A stretch of DNA of 64,000 nucleotides. Source: Neostapfia colusana (lineage: Eukaryota; Streptophyta; Magnoliopsida; Poales; Poaceae). Where the stretch lies: the NCBI GenBank assembly GCA_030760725.1, contig JASWHV010000010.1:39561760-39625759 (forward strand), given 5' to 3'. The position numbers and the translations under genes were made by a program. The notes below the pieces were generated by a model. That model was not told the origin of the DNA. It saw nothing but the letters and a program-made list of their open reading frames with translations, and made no database searches. Shown here piece by piece: positions 30,420-41,600 of this stretch; positions within the stretch are counted from its first letter, which is position 1; each line of letters opens with the position of its first letter.

Positions 30420-30424
30420 TGGCG
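30420..30424. repeat. Target-site duplication of element F (left)
   Basis: TGGCG, repeated at 44787-44791 on the other side of F. Confidence 0.9.
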
Positions 30425-31000
30425 TGTGACGCCCACAATTCTGCGGAAAACCACGGAACCGAGAACTAATGCATATGTGTGCCCAGGATGTTCATCACAC
30501 ATACACATATGATCCACAAACTGAATTCAGAATATATATTACCACGAATAACAGAGTTTATTACAATGTCTCATGAGTCTTGGACTCATGCTCACAGCTG
30601 AAGTCTTTATTCTAATGCGGAAGCAATCTAACTAATGCGGAAGCAACTCTAAGCAGAAGTGGCTCCATCTCTACTCCCTACACAGGCAAGGTTGAGAACA
30701 GATTACGCGCCTAATACTCCACTTGGTCTCCATAGAAATCTCCTTCTACTGCTGATGATGAAATAATAATGCAAGTTTGAGTACAATGATGTACTCAGCA
30801 AGTGCGGGAAAATAAGATATGTAGCTCATAACAAGGTAGGTATAAAAAGGCTCATTGCAGAAAGCTAAGTTATTTATCAAAACCAAAATAAAACAACAAC
30901 CAAACCTTTAGGTGAATGTAATCCCAGCATGTATTAAATTACCAACATACCTCCATCACTTTCCATGTTCCACCCGAACATTAACTAACTTCATTCTTGC

Positions 31001-31064
31001 CCACGAATACCTCCTCGTATTCGCTACCATCTCACGAATACCTTCTCGTATTCGCTACCATCTT
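31001..31064 (-). repeat. Two-copy ~32-bp hairpin repeat in LTR F
   Basis: CGAATAC and GTATTCG flank a 6-base spacer, and the whole unit (with CGCTACCATCT) is present twice in a row. The counterpart in the right LTR (about 42351-42415) has decayed in its first unit. Confidence 0.55.
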
Positions 31065-32540
31065 ATCTCATAAACAACTTCGTCTCACACCAAGACCAAT
31101 TCTCGTTGCCATGACTCAATAGTCATGCAACCATTTTATCACCCGGACTCAGCAGTCCCAAACCCAAACCGTAACCAAATCATCCAAACCATAACCAATA
31201 ACCATAACCAAGAACCATCCAATTAACCATCCCAACTAATCATGGCAGTTGGCCAGGCGCTCGTGACCGTAAGCTCGGCTATCATGATAGTTTTAAGAAC
31301 CCTGCAGAGTTTGCACCTCTTTACCCACAAGTTTGTGATTTCGTCAGCCCTCGGCGACTGCAGAACCTCCGTTACACCAGTACACAACCGTCGGTGTATG
31401 GCCAAGAGATGACAAAATAGCCTTTACGAAGGGGCTACTAGATGTATGGACTCAGTAAGGTTTCACCGGCAGGCTAGAATCTACAATTCTCCCACCCACG
31501 GGCCCCCTCTTGTGCCATGCAGTTCCCAGGGCAGTCCTCACTCGACTCCCATTCCCCGCGCCTTCCACAGTCCATAACACTCTAGCAAATTACCTAATTA
31601 GTCAGCTAAGACACACCCATACTTGGCCTTGTGGTGGCACTGTTATCCTGGCATGTAAACCACCATCTCATGCTACCTCATTCACAAACCCAGTCTTGCC
31701 TAGCTCTCCCTCCGATCCATGTTCATTAACAACATCAGTTTTCTCATTATCATTATGAGTGCAGTTAGCTAGACACATCTATCTTGCTTCCCAATCCCAT
31801 GGACTCAGCGAAGCATAAAGCAAAAACCATACCCGACTCATAAACTTCACTGGCGACAAGGGTGGTTTAACCAAAGCTAGTAAACTCCTATAAATGGGTT
31901 TCCCATCATGTTTGACTAAACACACACACCTTTTCACAAAACAAAACAGTTTTTCCCAAAACATAGGATCAATATGGTCAAGGAGCACTTGCCTTGTTCT
32001 TGCGGTTCCGGTTGCTCTTGCATCTCAAAACCTTGTTGTTGCCTCTCGTCGTGGACAGCTCCCTGAGCTTGTCCTTCTATACAGGATCACGCACATACAA
32101 GATTCATAACAATCAATACCATGCACAAACATTAAATTAGATGCGATGATGCATATGCATGCTCTCCTATGATCAGTTTTATTAGATCGTGTCCTTTCAT
32201 GCCTTTATGATAAACAGGGGTGTTTGGATCAGATGTGGACGTGGCGATGACCTTGTCTTTAGATCAACCCGATCAAGTGATCTGTCCATGAGAAAGCTTC
32301 TGCTCGAAAGGAATCGAAGAACAGATGCAAAGAAACACAATGATGTTGTAAGGTGGTATTGGAGACCTACCTTTCGTTCTTCTCGGTCTCGGGTCCATCT
32401 CAGATCGTTGGGCTCTCTTCCGGCGATCTTCCTTGCTGAACTCCGTCGATGGTTTACTCGTCAGGTTGGGGCTAGAGCTCTAAGTCGTCGGCTTAGGAGT
32501 TGGAAAAGAAGTTTGTGGTTTCGGCCAAAGGTTCTGGGTT

Positions 32541-32550
32541 CTATTTATAA
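32541..32550 (-). promoter_or_regulatory. TATA box, element F 3' LTR
   Basis: TTATAAATAG on the minus strand, a strong plant TATA match; the right LTR copy is at 43913-43922. Confidence 0.65.
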
Positions 32551-32739
32551 TCCGGAAGAGAAGAGTCCTAATCTGATTGTATCCCGAATAAGGGTCGTAT
32601 TCAGGTCGTTGTTGGATCCTAACATCTTATCTTTAGTTGATTTGGTGCGGTAACATTGTGGAATTCAGGTCGGTTTCGTTTACGTACCGGTATTCTTACG
32701 CATACAGATTCCAAAACTGCTTCAGAACCCGTTACCTTC

Positions 32740-33275
32740 ACGGTGATGAGCTCCGGAAGCTCCATGTGTCCATCGGGCCTGGTCTCTCCCTTTCCGCAGA
32801 GACGAGCTCCGGTTGTGCCGCGTGTCAAACGAGCGAGACCTCCCTTCTCCTTCGGAGGTGAACTCCGTGTGCGCCGCGTATCCTAGCGGTCGGGACCTCC
32901 TCTCTACTCAGACGTGGCTCCGCGCACGCCACGTGTCAGTGCCGGACCTCCCGGAGATAAGCTCCGGTGGTGACATGTGTTCAATGGAACCGGACCTCTC
33001 GGAGGTGAGCTCCGAGATCGACACGTATCCCGCGCGACCGGTCCTCTGATTTCCATGGTGACTAGCTCTGAATGTGACATGTGTCCTGCGGAAATGCCTT
33101 TGCTTCTTCCGCGGAGGCTAGCTCTGGGGGCAACACGTGTCCCACAGGGTCGGGCCTCTCCCCCTTTGCGGAGATGAGCCCCGAGCCTGCCACGTAGCCA
33201 TTTCAGCGGCAGACCTCTCCCCACTTCGCAGGGATGAGCTCCGAACATGCCACGTGGTCAGCGGGCCGTGGAAGT
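32740..33275 (-). repeat. U3 tandem array with CACGTG-like cores, element F 3' LTR
   Basis: About ten degenerate units of 45-60 bp, each with a GATGAGCTCCG-like word, an RCACGTGTC-like word and a CGGACCTCTCCC-like word. Three exact CACGTG hexamers remain; other units carry one-base variants. It lies roughly 200-730 bases upstream of the TATA box. CACGTG is the G-box/ABRE core bound by plant bZIP and bHLH factors, so an enhancer role is likely (inference). Confidence 0.65.
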
Positions 33276-33413
33276 TTTCTTCGGCGCTCTCTGTGAATTG
33301 GATTCGGCTCTTATGGGCTACATTCTGATATTTTTCTCTGTTCCTACTTCCTTTAAAATGTTTTCTCTTTATGAAACATGAATATATGCAGAACCAGAAA
33401 TGAGGGTGTCACA

Positions 33414-33430
33414 AATCTACCCCCCTTAAA
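33414..33430 (-). promoter_or_regulatory. Polypurine tract, element F
   Basis: Minus strand TTTAAGGGGGGTAGATT directly precedes the 3' LTR start. Confidence 0.85.
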
Positions 33431-36400
33431 TTGAATCTCGTCCTCGAGATTCGTTGGTAGAGAATAGATGGGGAAATTCTGCCTTGATGTCTTCTTCACG
33501 CTCCCATGTGGCTTCGGCTTAGGTGTGATGGCTCCATTGTACCTTGCACCATCAGATCACTTTGTTCCTGGTGACCCTTTCCTTTGCGTCCAAAATTCGG
33601 ACGGGGTGCTCTGTATAAGTCAAGTCCTCTTGAAGTTCAAGCTCTTCCATTGGTATTTGCTCCTCTGGTATTCTCAAGCACTTCTTGAGCTGGGATACAT
33701 GAAACACGTCATGTACGTCAGAGAGGTGCATTGGGAGCTCTAGTTGATAGGCTACCTCTCCTCGCTTGTCCAAAATCTTAAACGGTCCGATATAGAGAGG
33801 TGCTAGCTTGCCTTTGACGTTGAAACGTCGTTGGCCTCGGATAGGCGATATCTTAAGGTATACGAAGTCTCCTACTTCGACAGTCAACTTCCTTCGCCTA
33901 TTGTCCGCATAGCCTTTCTGTCGTGACTGAGCAGCCTTTAAGTTCTCCCGTATCGTTTGGACTTGTTTTTCAGCTTCTTGTAGCACTTCGGGTCCAAACA
34001 CCTGGTTCTCTCCAGTTTTGTTCCAGAACAGCGGCGTTCTACACCGTCTACCGTACAATGCTTCGAAAGGTGACATATTCAAGCTAGCTTGATAGCTGTT
34101 GTTATAGGAGAATTCGGCATACAATAACTCCTATCCAAACTACGCCCACGCTTCAAGGCGCAAGCTCTCAACATGTCCTCCAAAATTTGGTTTGTCCATC
34201 AGTTTGTGGGTGATAGGCGGAGCTAAAATCCAGTCGTGTACCCATAGCTTTCTGCAGCTTCCTCCAGAATCTAGAGGTAAACTGAGAACCTCGATCTGAG
34301 ACTATCCTCCTAGGGACTCCATGACGGCACACGATCTGCTCCATGTACAACTTGGCTAATTGTGCAACGTTGTATTTGGCCCTTATGGGGAGAAAATGGG
34401 CGGTTTTCGTCAATCGGTCCACGATAACCCAGATGGAGTCATAACCCGACTTAGTACGTGGCAATCTGACGATGAAATCCATACTGATGTCCTCCCACTT
34501 CCACTCGGGTACCTTCAAAGGTTGCAACAATCCAGCGGGTCTTTGATGTTCGGCCTTCACCTGTTGGCATGTGTCGCATAGGGAAACGTATTCGGCTATA
34601 TACCTTTTCATACCATCCCACCAATAACAAGTCTTCTAGTCCTTGTACATTTTGGTACTCCCGGGATGTATGGAATAGAGTGAATCATGTGCCTCTTTCA
34701 ATATCATGTCGCGGAGGTGCTTCACATTAGGCACACAAATCCTTTTTCCTAGCCAAAGCGTACCCTTCTCATCCTCCTTGAAATCCTTCTATATTCCTTG
34801 TTGGATCCTTTCTTTGATCTCCTCATCCATTGCTTGGCCCTCTCTTATCTCTTGCTCTAATGAAGAGTGGATCTCCATCATTTCTATGTTATTCAGGAAT
34901 CCGAGGTGTAACCGTTCGAACTCCTTACGTAGTTCAGGTGGTAGCTCCCGAATCGTGAGTTGATGACATGCTCCCTTCCGGATCAGCTACTACATTGGCC
35001 TTCCAAGGGTGATAGTTGATTCCAACATCGTAATCCTTGATGAGTTCCAACCATCGACGTTGCCTCAAATTCAAGTCCGTTTGTGTAAATATGAACTTGA
35101 GGCTTTTATGATCTGTATAGATTTCACATCGGTGACCAAGGATATAATGTCTCCAAATCTTCAATGCATGCACTACTGCTGCTATCTCTAAGTCATGTGT
35201 GGGATAATTAAGCTCGTGCTTCTTTAATTGTCGTGAGTCATAGGCTACCACTTGTCCTTCTTGCATGAGCACACATCCGAGCCCCTGTCTGGATGCGTCA
35301 CAATATATGTCAAAGCTCTTACTTACGTCCGGCAATACGAGAACGGGTGTTGTGGTTAGCCTTTTCTTGAGATACTCAAAACTTCCTTGGCATGCTGGTG
35401 TCCATTGGAAGACTTTTCCCTTCAATAGCAACTCTATCATAGGCTTTGCTATCTCAGAGAAGTCTTTAAATTAAGCGTCGATAGTATCCAGCCATCCCAA
35501 GAAAACTCCGAATATCTCTCACGCTTTGTGGTTGGTCCCACTTGAGAACATCTCTCACTTTTCCGGGATCAACCGATACCCCTTCCTTGGAGATAATGTG
35601 GCCTAGAAACGATATTTCCTTTAGCCAAAATTGACACTTGTTAAGCTTGGCATACAATTGATGCTCACGTAATTTCTGCAAGGTCAATCTCAAATGTTCT
35701 TCATGCTCCTCCTTGCTTTTTGAATACACCATAATGTCGTCGATGAAAACCACGATGAACTTATCCAAGTTCTTCATGAAAACCTTGTTCATGAGGTACA
35801 TGAAGTATGCGGGTGCATTTGTTAATCCATAAGACATGACGGTATATTCATACGAACAATACCGTGTTCGAAAGGCTGTCTTGGGTATATCGGAGGGCTT
35901 AATCTTCAGCTGGAAGTATCCCGACCGAAGATCAATCTTGGAGAACACTCGTGCTCCTTTCATTTGGTCGAATAGGTCCTCTATACGGGGCAGAGGGTAT
36001 TTGTTCTTGATTGTTACCTCATTGAGAGACCTATAGTCCACGCACATCCTTTGGGTTCCATCCTCCTTGTCTACGAAGAGCACAGGAGCTCCCCATGGTG
36101 ACGAGCTTGGACGTATAAAACCCTTCTACAACTGCTCTTAAATTTGCTTCTTGTGTTCTACTAGTTCATTGATGGGTATCCTATAGGGTCTCTTGGCTAT
36201 GGGTGCAGTTCCAGGTACCAAATCTATGGCAAACTCAATGTCACGGTCAGGTGGCATACCTGGAAGCTCTTCCGGGAACACGTCCAAAAATTCCTGAACA
36301 ACTGGAATGCTGTCCAATGTTGTTCCTTCGACGCGGTTCAAAATTGCCCTTTCGGTTGTTTGCTGGGCTGACTCAAACTCGACACGAATACTGTGCTTGT

Positions 36401-37910
36401 TTGTCAACTGCACGCTCCTTTCAGAACATTGGATTACTCCGTTGTTCTTGCTTAACCAATCCACCCCGAGTATTATGTCAATCCCTTGGGAGTCCAAGAC
36501 AATAAGGTTGGCAAGGTAGTCTACCCCCCTTATTTTAAGGCTTACTTTCGGACATACTATATTAGTCCTCATTTCTCCTCCGGGAGAATTAACTAACATA
36601 GCACATTCTAAGTGGGGTACAGGTAGATGATGTTTGGTAAAATACTTGGATGTTATGAAGGAATGTGATGCTCCAGAATCAAAAAAGATGGTGGCTGGGT
36701 AGGAGTTGGCAAGGAACATACCAATTACGACGTCCTCATCCTGTTGTGCTTCCTCAGCAGAGACATGGTTCACGTTGCCGCGAGCATAGTTCTGCTGTCC
36801 AGGGTTTCCTTGATTGTCCCCTCCAATCGGTCGCGGGTTCTTCCTGGGCACGTTACCTTGCTGTCCAGGGCCTCTCCTCAGGCACTGGTTCGCAAAGTGT
36901 CCCAGTTCCCCGCAGGCAAAGCATGCCCTGTTGCCCACGGCAGCAGGTACGTTGGGACGGGGGTTTTGAGCAGGGGCGCCCATGTTGGGACGGGGCGCAG
37001 GAGGCAAGGACACACGAGGTGCTGGTGCAACGGGTCATTGCTGTGGTGGCTGACCAGGGCAGTATGCAAGGGTGGTCGATCTATACTGTGGTGTGGCTGG
37101 GGGCAAGTACCGAGGTCGTACGTTGCTCCTTTCAGGCTGGTACTGCATCTTCCTCTTGCCCTCTCGCTCGATATCTCTGATCTTGCTTTCGACCACTGTA
37201 GGCTTGTCAACCAGCTTCTGGAAGCTCACGTAGTCATTGTTGAGGAGCTGAAGCTGGATCTCATTGTTCAACCCTCTCATGAACAGGTACTGCTTCCTCT
37301 GATCTGAGTTGACATCTTCGGGGGCATACCGGGACAGTTGCGTGAACTTGTTGCGATACTCATTCACGCTTTTCTGCCCTTGGCGGAGACCTTCAAACTC
37401 CTGTGTCTTGAGCATCATTACACCAGCAGGGATGTAATGAGAGCGGAAACCCTCCTTGAACTCAGGCCAAGTGATTGTCTCCGGGTCGATATGGGCGTTG
37501 CATAGGGCATCCCACCAGTCAGCGGCAGCTCCCATAAGTTGGTGTGACGCAAAGAGAACCCTCTCTTGGTCATTGCACTGAACAATGGCAAGCTTCTTCT
37601 CCATGGATTTTAACCAATCATCGGCCTCCATGGGATCACTAGCTTGAGCAAAGGTGGGTGGTCGAGTCCTCATGAACTCTCCCAGCCTGTTATGAGCCGG
37701 CGGTGGTGGTGGCGGTGGTGCTGGAACAGGGTTGTTGTTGTTGGCCTGCAACTGACCCAATGTCTGGATCATGGTTTGCATAAGTTGGTTCTGCATGGCC
37801 ATCAACCGTTCCTGGTGGTTCTCAGCAGCTCCAGGGTTAACAGGAACTTCATCGTGGTCATCCTCTTGGTTGTCACGGATGTTCCTTCGGTCGGCGTCTC
37901 CTCTTACCAT
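33426..37910 (-). pseudogene. gag-pol: Element F gag-pol with chromodomain (several stops and frameshifts)
   Basis: Starts at ATG 37910, right after CTCTCTCACAG (a 3' splice consensus). Domains in order: Gag capsid; CCHC knuckle (CFACGELGHFANQC); protease DSGA (FFDSGASHSF); reverse transcriptase (VVFIDDIMVYS); RNase H (IYCDAS); integrase zinc site and DD35E core (DRGSQF, SAYHPQTDGQT); GPF segment (LYIGPFKIL, VHDVFHVSQL); chromodomain remnant (VQWSHHT, AEATWE). Breaks: TGA 37035-37037, TAA 36138-36140, TAG 36126-36128, an extra base near 35468 after GYYRR, a frame change near 34968, TAGs near 34790 and 34637, a deletion at QTDGQT/ERVN near 34180, and two stops in the chromodomain. It is clearly dead but nearly full length. 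Confidence 0.92.
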
Positions 37911-38314
37911 CTGTGAGAGAGATCGAAATAGAATAGAATGTTAGAAGGTTAGGTAGATTCCCTCAACTATATGCATCAAGGTGAGTAGTACTATATATAT
38001 TAGCCCATGTGAGGATGTGAACAAGTGCCGAAACATTTCACACCTCCTTCGACTTACGTGTGGATATGGACACCGTTTTGAGATGTCCCATAACCCACAC
38101 TAAGCACATAATCACAAATAATCACCACAAGGGCTCACACAACTCCTACTCAAGGATGGTTTTCCTATGTCAAGGTAGTTTTCAAGGCCAATCTAAGCGT
38201 ACTAGGATACTTCCTTGGGTCAGCGTGGCTTAGCTACCAGTCTGTGTCCACTACCAATCTGTGATTGTATCTAGGTGTGTAATCTACTGTCAACCCGTGG
38301 CTCTTATACCAATC
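37911..38314 (-). other. Element F leader with primer-binding site
   Basis: Short leader between 5' LTR and gag. Minus strand at 38311-38299 reads TGGTATAAGAGCC, a one-base variant of the tRNA-Met primer site. No other gene. Confidence 0.7.
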
Positions 38315-38409
38315 TGTGACGCCCTCAATTCTGTGGAAAACCATGGAACCGAGAACTAATGCATCTGTGTGCCCAGGATGTTCATCACACATACACATAT
38401 GATCAACAA
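38315..38409 (-). repeat. Element F 5' LTR, terminal 95 bases left of the LINE
   Basis: End of the minus-strand 5' LTR (GGGCGTCACA at 38315), matching 30425-30523 of the other LTR. The rest of this LTR is 41847-44786. Confidence 0.88.
38387..38409. repeat. Target-site duplication of the LINE (left)
   Basis: Up to 23 bases identical to 41847-41869. The last few bases overlap the LINE's TTG tail, so the exact length is uncertain by a few bases. Confidence 0.9.
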
Positions 38410-38620
38410 CAACAACAACCAAGCCTTTATCCCAAGCCTGTTGGGGTCGGCTAGACATGAAACCCAATATCAATGAAGTAAAACAGAGGAAGAGATATGA
38501 GAACAAGGGGAAAAAAGGAAAAAAGAAAAGGAAAAAGAGAAAAGAGAAAAGAAATAAGAAAAAAGGAAAAGAAAAAGAGAAAAGAAAAAAAAAGAAAAAA
38601 AAAAAAGAAAAAAAACAAGA
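38410..38620 (-). other. LINE 3' untranslated region with polypyrimidine tract
   Basis: On the minus strand, right after the stop, about 120 bases (38625-38500) are nearly pure T/C. The conserved RTE 3' end and TTG repeats follow. A reading frame on the plus strand here is an artefact of purine-rich sequence. Confidence 0.8.
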
Positions 38621-41600
38621 CTACGATTCTGGCACATGAATTGCTACTTTCCATGCGGTCCTATCATGAGCTAAGTCTCTGGATACATTCCAATCTCTCA
38701 AATCTCGTTTTACCGCCTCCTCCCAGGTCAACCTTGGTCGTCCTCTACCCCTCCTAATATTTTCTCTACCTCTTAAAATCCCACTGTTAACCGGTGCTTC
38801 TGGAGGTCTCCGTTGGATATGTCCAAACCACCTAAGCCGATGTTGGACTAACTTCTCTTCAATCGGCGCCACCCCTACCTTATCACGAATCGCCTCATTC
38901 CTTATTCGGTCTCTTCTCGTGTGCCCACACATCCACCGTAGCATGCGCATCTCTGCGACACTCATTTGTTGGACATGTTGCCGTTTAGTTGGCCAACATT
39001 CCGCCCCATAGAGCATCGCAGGTCTGATCACCGTCCTATAGAACTTCCCTTTTAGCTTTTGTGGGACTTTCCTATCACATAGGATTCCAGAGGCTTGTCG
39101 CCATTTCATCCACCCTACCTTGATCCTGTGGCAAACATCCTCATCAATATCGCCATTTCTTTGTAACATTGATCCTAAGTATCGGAAAGAGTCCCTTCTA
39201 GGTACTATTTGTCCTTGTAGACTAACATTTCCCTCTTCACGACCAACACCACTAAAGTTGCACCTCATATACTCGGTTTTGGTCCTACTAAGTCTAAACC
39301 CCTTGGACTCTAAGGTTTGTCTCCATAACTCTAATTTCTTATCAACACCATCTCTAGTTTCATCTACCAGCACTACATCATCAGCAAAGAGCATGCACCA
39401 AGGGATATCCACTTGTATATCCTTCGACACCTCATCCATGACCAAGGAGAAGATGTATGGGCTCAAAGCTGATCCTTGATGTAATCCTACCGTGATAGGA
39501 AATGCATCAGTCTCACTATCACTTACGCGCACACTTGTCCTAACATTATTGTACATATCCTTGATAAGGGTAATGTACTTTGTTGGCACTTTATGTTTCT
39601 CTAGTGCCCACCACATGACTGACCTTGGTATCTTGTCGTATGCCTTCTCCAAGTCGATGAACACCATATGCAAGTCCTTCTTCTGCTCCCTATATCTCTC
39701 CATAAGCTGACGAAGCAAGAAAATCGCCTCCATTGTAGACCTCCCAGGCATAAAACCAAACTGGTTTTTAGTGACATTGGTCACTTTCCTCAGGCGGTGT
39801 TCAATCACTCTCTCCCAAAGCTTCATAGTATGACTCATAAGCTTAATACCTCGATAATTAGTACAACTTTGAATATCTCCTTTATTTTTGAAGATAGGTA
39901 CTAATATACTTTTCCTCCATTCTTCAGGCATCTTGTTTGACCGAAAAATGTGGTTGAATAGCTTTGTGAGCCATACTATTGCGACGTCCCCAAGACATCT
40001 CCACACCTCAATAGGGACATCGTCAGGGCCGAGGGCCTTTCCTCCTTTCATCCTTTTTAAGGCCTCCTTAACCTCAAACTCTTGTATCCTCCGCACGAAC
40101 CGCCTGTTGGAGTCATCAAAGGAGTCATCCAACTCAACCATAGTGCTCTCATTCCCATCATTGAATAGCCCATTAAAGTAATCACGCCATCTATTCTTAA
40201 TCTCTTCATCCTTCACTAGAATGCGGTCAGTCTCATCTTTGATGCATTTAACTTGATTGAGATCCCTCATCTTTCTCTCGCGGATTTTTGCTACCTTGTA
40301 TATATCTTTTTCACCTTCTTTTGTCCCTAGTCTCTCATATAACTTATCATAGGTTTGTCCTCTTGCCTTACTTACAACCCGCCTTGCATTCTTCTTAGCC
40401 TCTTTGTACTTAAGCATGTTGCTTGCGTTTCTATCATTATGCCAACTCTTATAACACTCCTTCTTCTCCTTAATGGCCTTTTGTACATCCTCATTCCACC
40501 ACCAAGTGTCTTTATCTATAAGTTTCTTTCCCTTTGTCACACCGAACACCTCACTAGCTACCTTCCTAATGCAAGTTGCCATCTTCATCCACATACTATC
40601 TGCATCTCCATTTTCTGCCCAGGGTCCTTCTGTGATCACCCTATTTTTAAAGGATTCTTGTGATTCTCCCTTCAACTTCCACCACTTTGTTCTTGTGATT
40701 TTGACACCTTTGTCCCGCAAAGAACATGTATGGAAGCGAAATTCAGCTACCACAAGCTTATGTTGTGTCACAACACACTCCCCCGGGATCACCTTACAAT
40801 CTAGACACTCCCGTCTATCCTTTCTCCTAGTGAGGACAAAGTCAATCTGGCTAGAGTGTTGGGCACTACTAAAGGTCACTAGGTGAGATTGCCTCTTCCT
40901 AAAGAGGGTGTTAGCTATCAACAGATCATAGGCTACGGCAAAGTCTAGGATGTCCTTACCCTCTTGATTTCTACCGCCGCATCCAAAACCTCCATGTACT
41001 CCCTCAAATCCTAGGTTAGTTGCACCCACATGACCATTGAGATCTCCCCCTATGAGGAGTTTCTCGGTTATCGGTACACTACTAACCATATCCTCCAAGT
41101 CCTCCCAAAATTGCCTCTTAGCACTCATGTTGAGCCCAACTTGTGGGGCATAAGCACTAATGACGTTCAAGACAATGTCCCCAATTACTATCTTGATTAA
41201 GATGATCCTATCCCCTCGTCTTCGAACATCCACTACTCCATCCTTAAGACTCTTATCTATTAGAACACCTACGCCATTCCTAGTCCCAGCCGAACCAGAA
41301 TACCAAAGCTTGAAACCGGTATTCTCGACTTCTCTCGCCTTTTGACCCGCCCATCTAGTCTCTTGTACACAAAGGATATTTACTCGTCTCCTAATGGCAA
41401 CATCTACTAACTCACGTAGCTTCCCCGTCAAGGATCCTACATTCCAACTACCCACCCGAAATCTATGTTCCTCGGCTAGCTTCCTTACGCTTTGCACCCG
41501 TCGAGTAAGATGCAAAGATCCTTGCTCACTTATCACTACATCCGGGCGATGATGTAGCGCGCCACTAAGGTGATGGCGATCCGGCCCTTGCTCATTTAAC

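Larger units (their letters stand above)
26683..30424 (-). repeat. Solo LTR E, 3' portion (minus strand)
   Basis: On the minus strand this is the downstream three quarters of an LTR ending ...TTGGCCCCTCACA at 26683. It contains the terminal stem-loop (26747-26767), the invariant-loop stem-loop (27235-27279), the CGAGTGG stem-loop (27930-27950), the GGACCG block, an AT-rich stretch and a GC-rich block (29340-29900). The exon-like segment 1 of the other copies is not open here (near 28130-28240 only the terminal GGCAAGCCCCG word is kept). Element F interrupts at 30424. No gene is present. Confidence 0.85.
30425..33413 (-). repeat. Element F 3' LTR (left copy)
   Basis: 2,989 bp. Minus-strand order: start TGTGACACCC at 33413; U3 with a tandem array (33275-32740); TATA box (32550-32541); transcribed part with a paired hairpin repeat (31064-31001) and an ACC/ATA-rich stretch; end GGGCGTCACA at 30425. 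It also holds the unoccupied target site of the LINE (about 30502-30523). No gene. Confidence 0.92.

Noticed and set aside
31160..31240. ACC/ATAACC-rich stretch in LTR F as a telomere-like repeat
   Set aside because: The units (AACCATAACCAAGAACC) are irregular and not the plant telomere unit CCCTAAA; simple low-complexity sequence is enough.
32619..33328. Overlapping 63-114-codon frames in the U3 of LTR F
   Set aside because: They follow the tandem array; apparent repeats in the translations come from the DNA repeat, and frames differ between the two LTRs.
36878..37307. Plus-strand frames of 110-187 codons opposite gag of element F
   Set aside because: Antisense shadows of the gag and CCHC region, which is clearly coded on the minus strand.
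38457..38757. Lys/Glu-rich plus-strand frames near 38457-38757
   Set aside because: Artefact of the purine-rich strand of the LINE's polypyrimidine 3' tract and of the antisense of its ORF.
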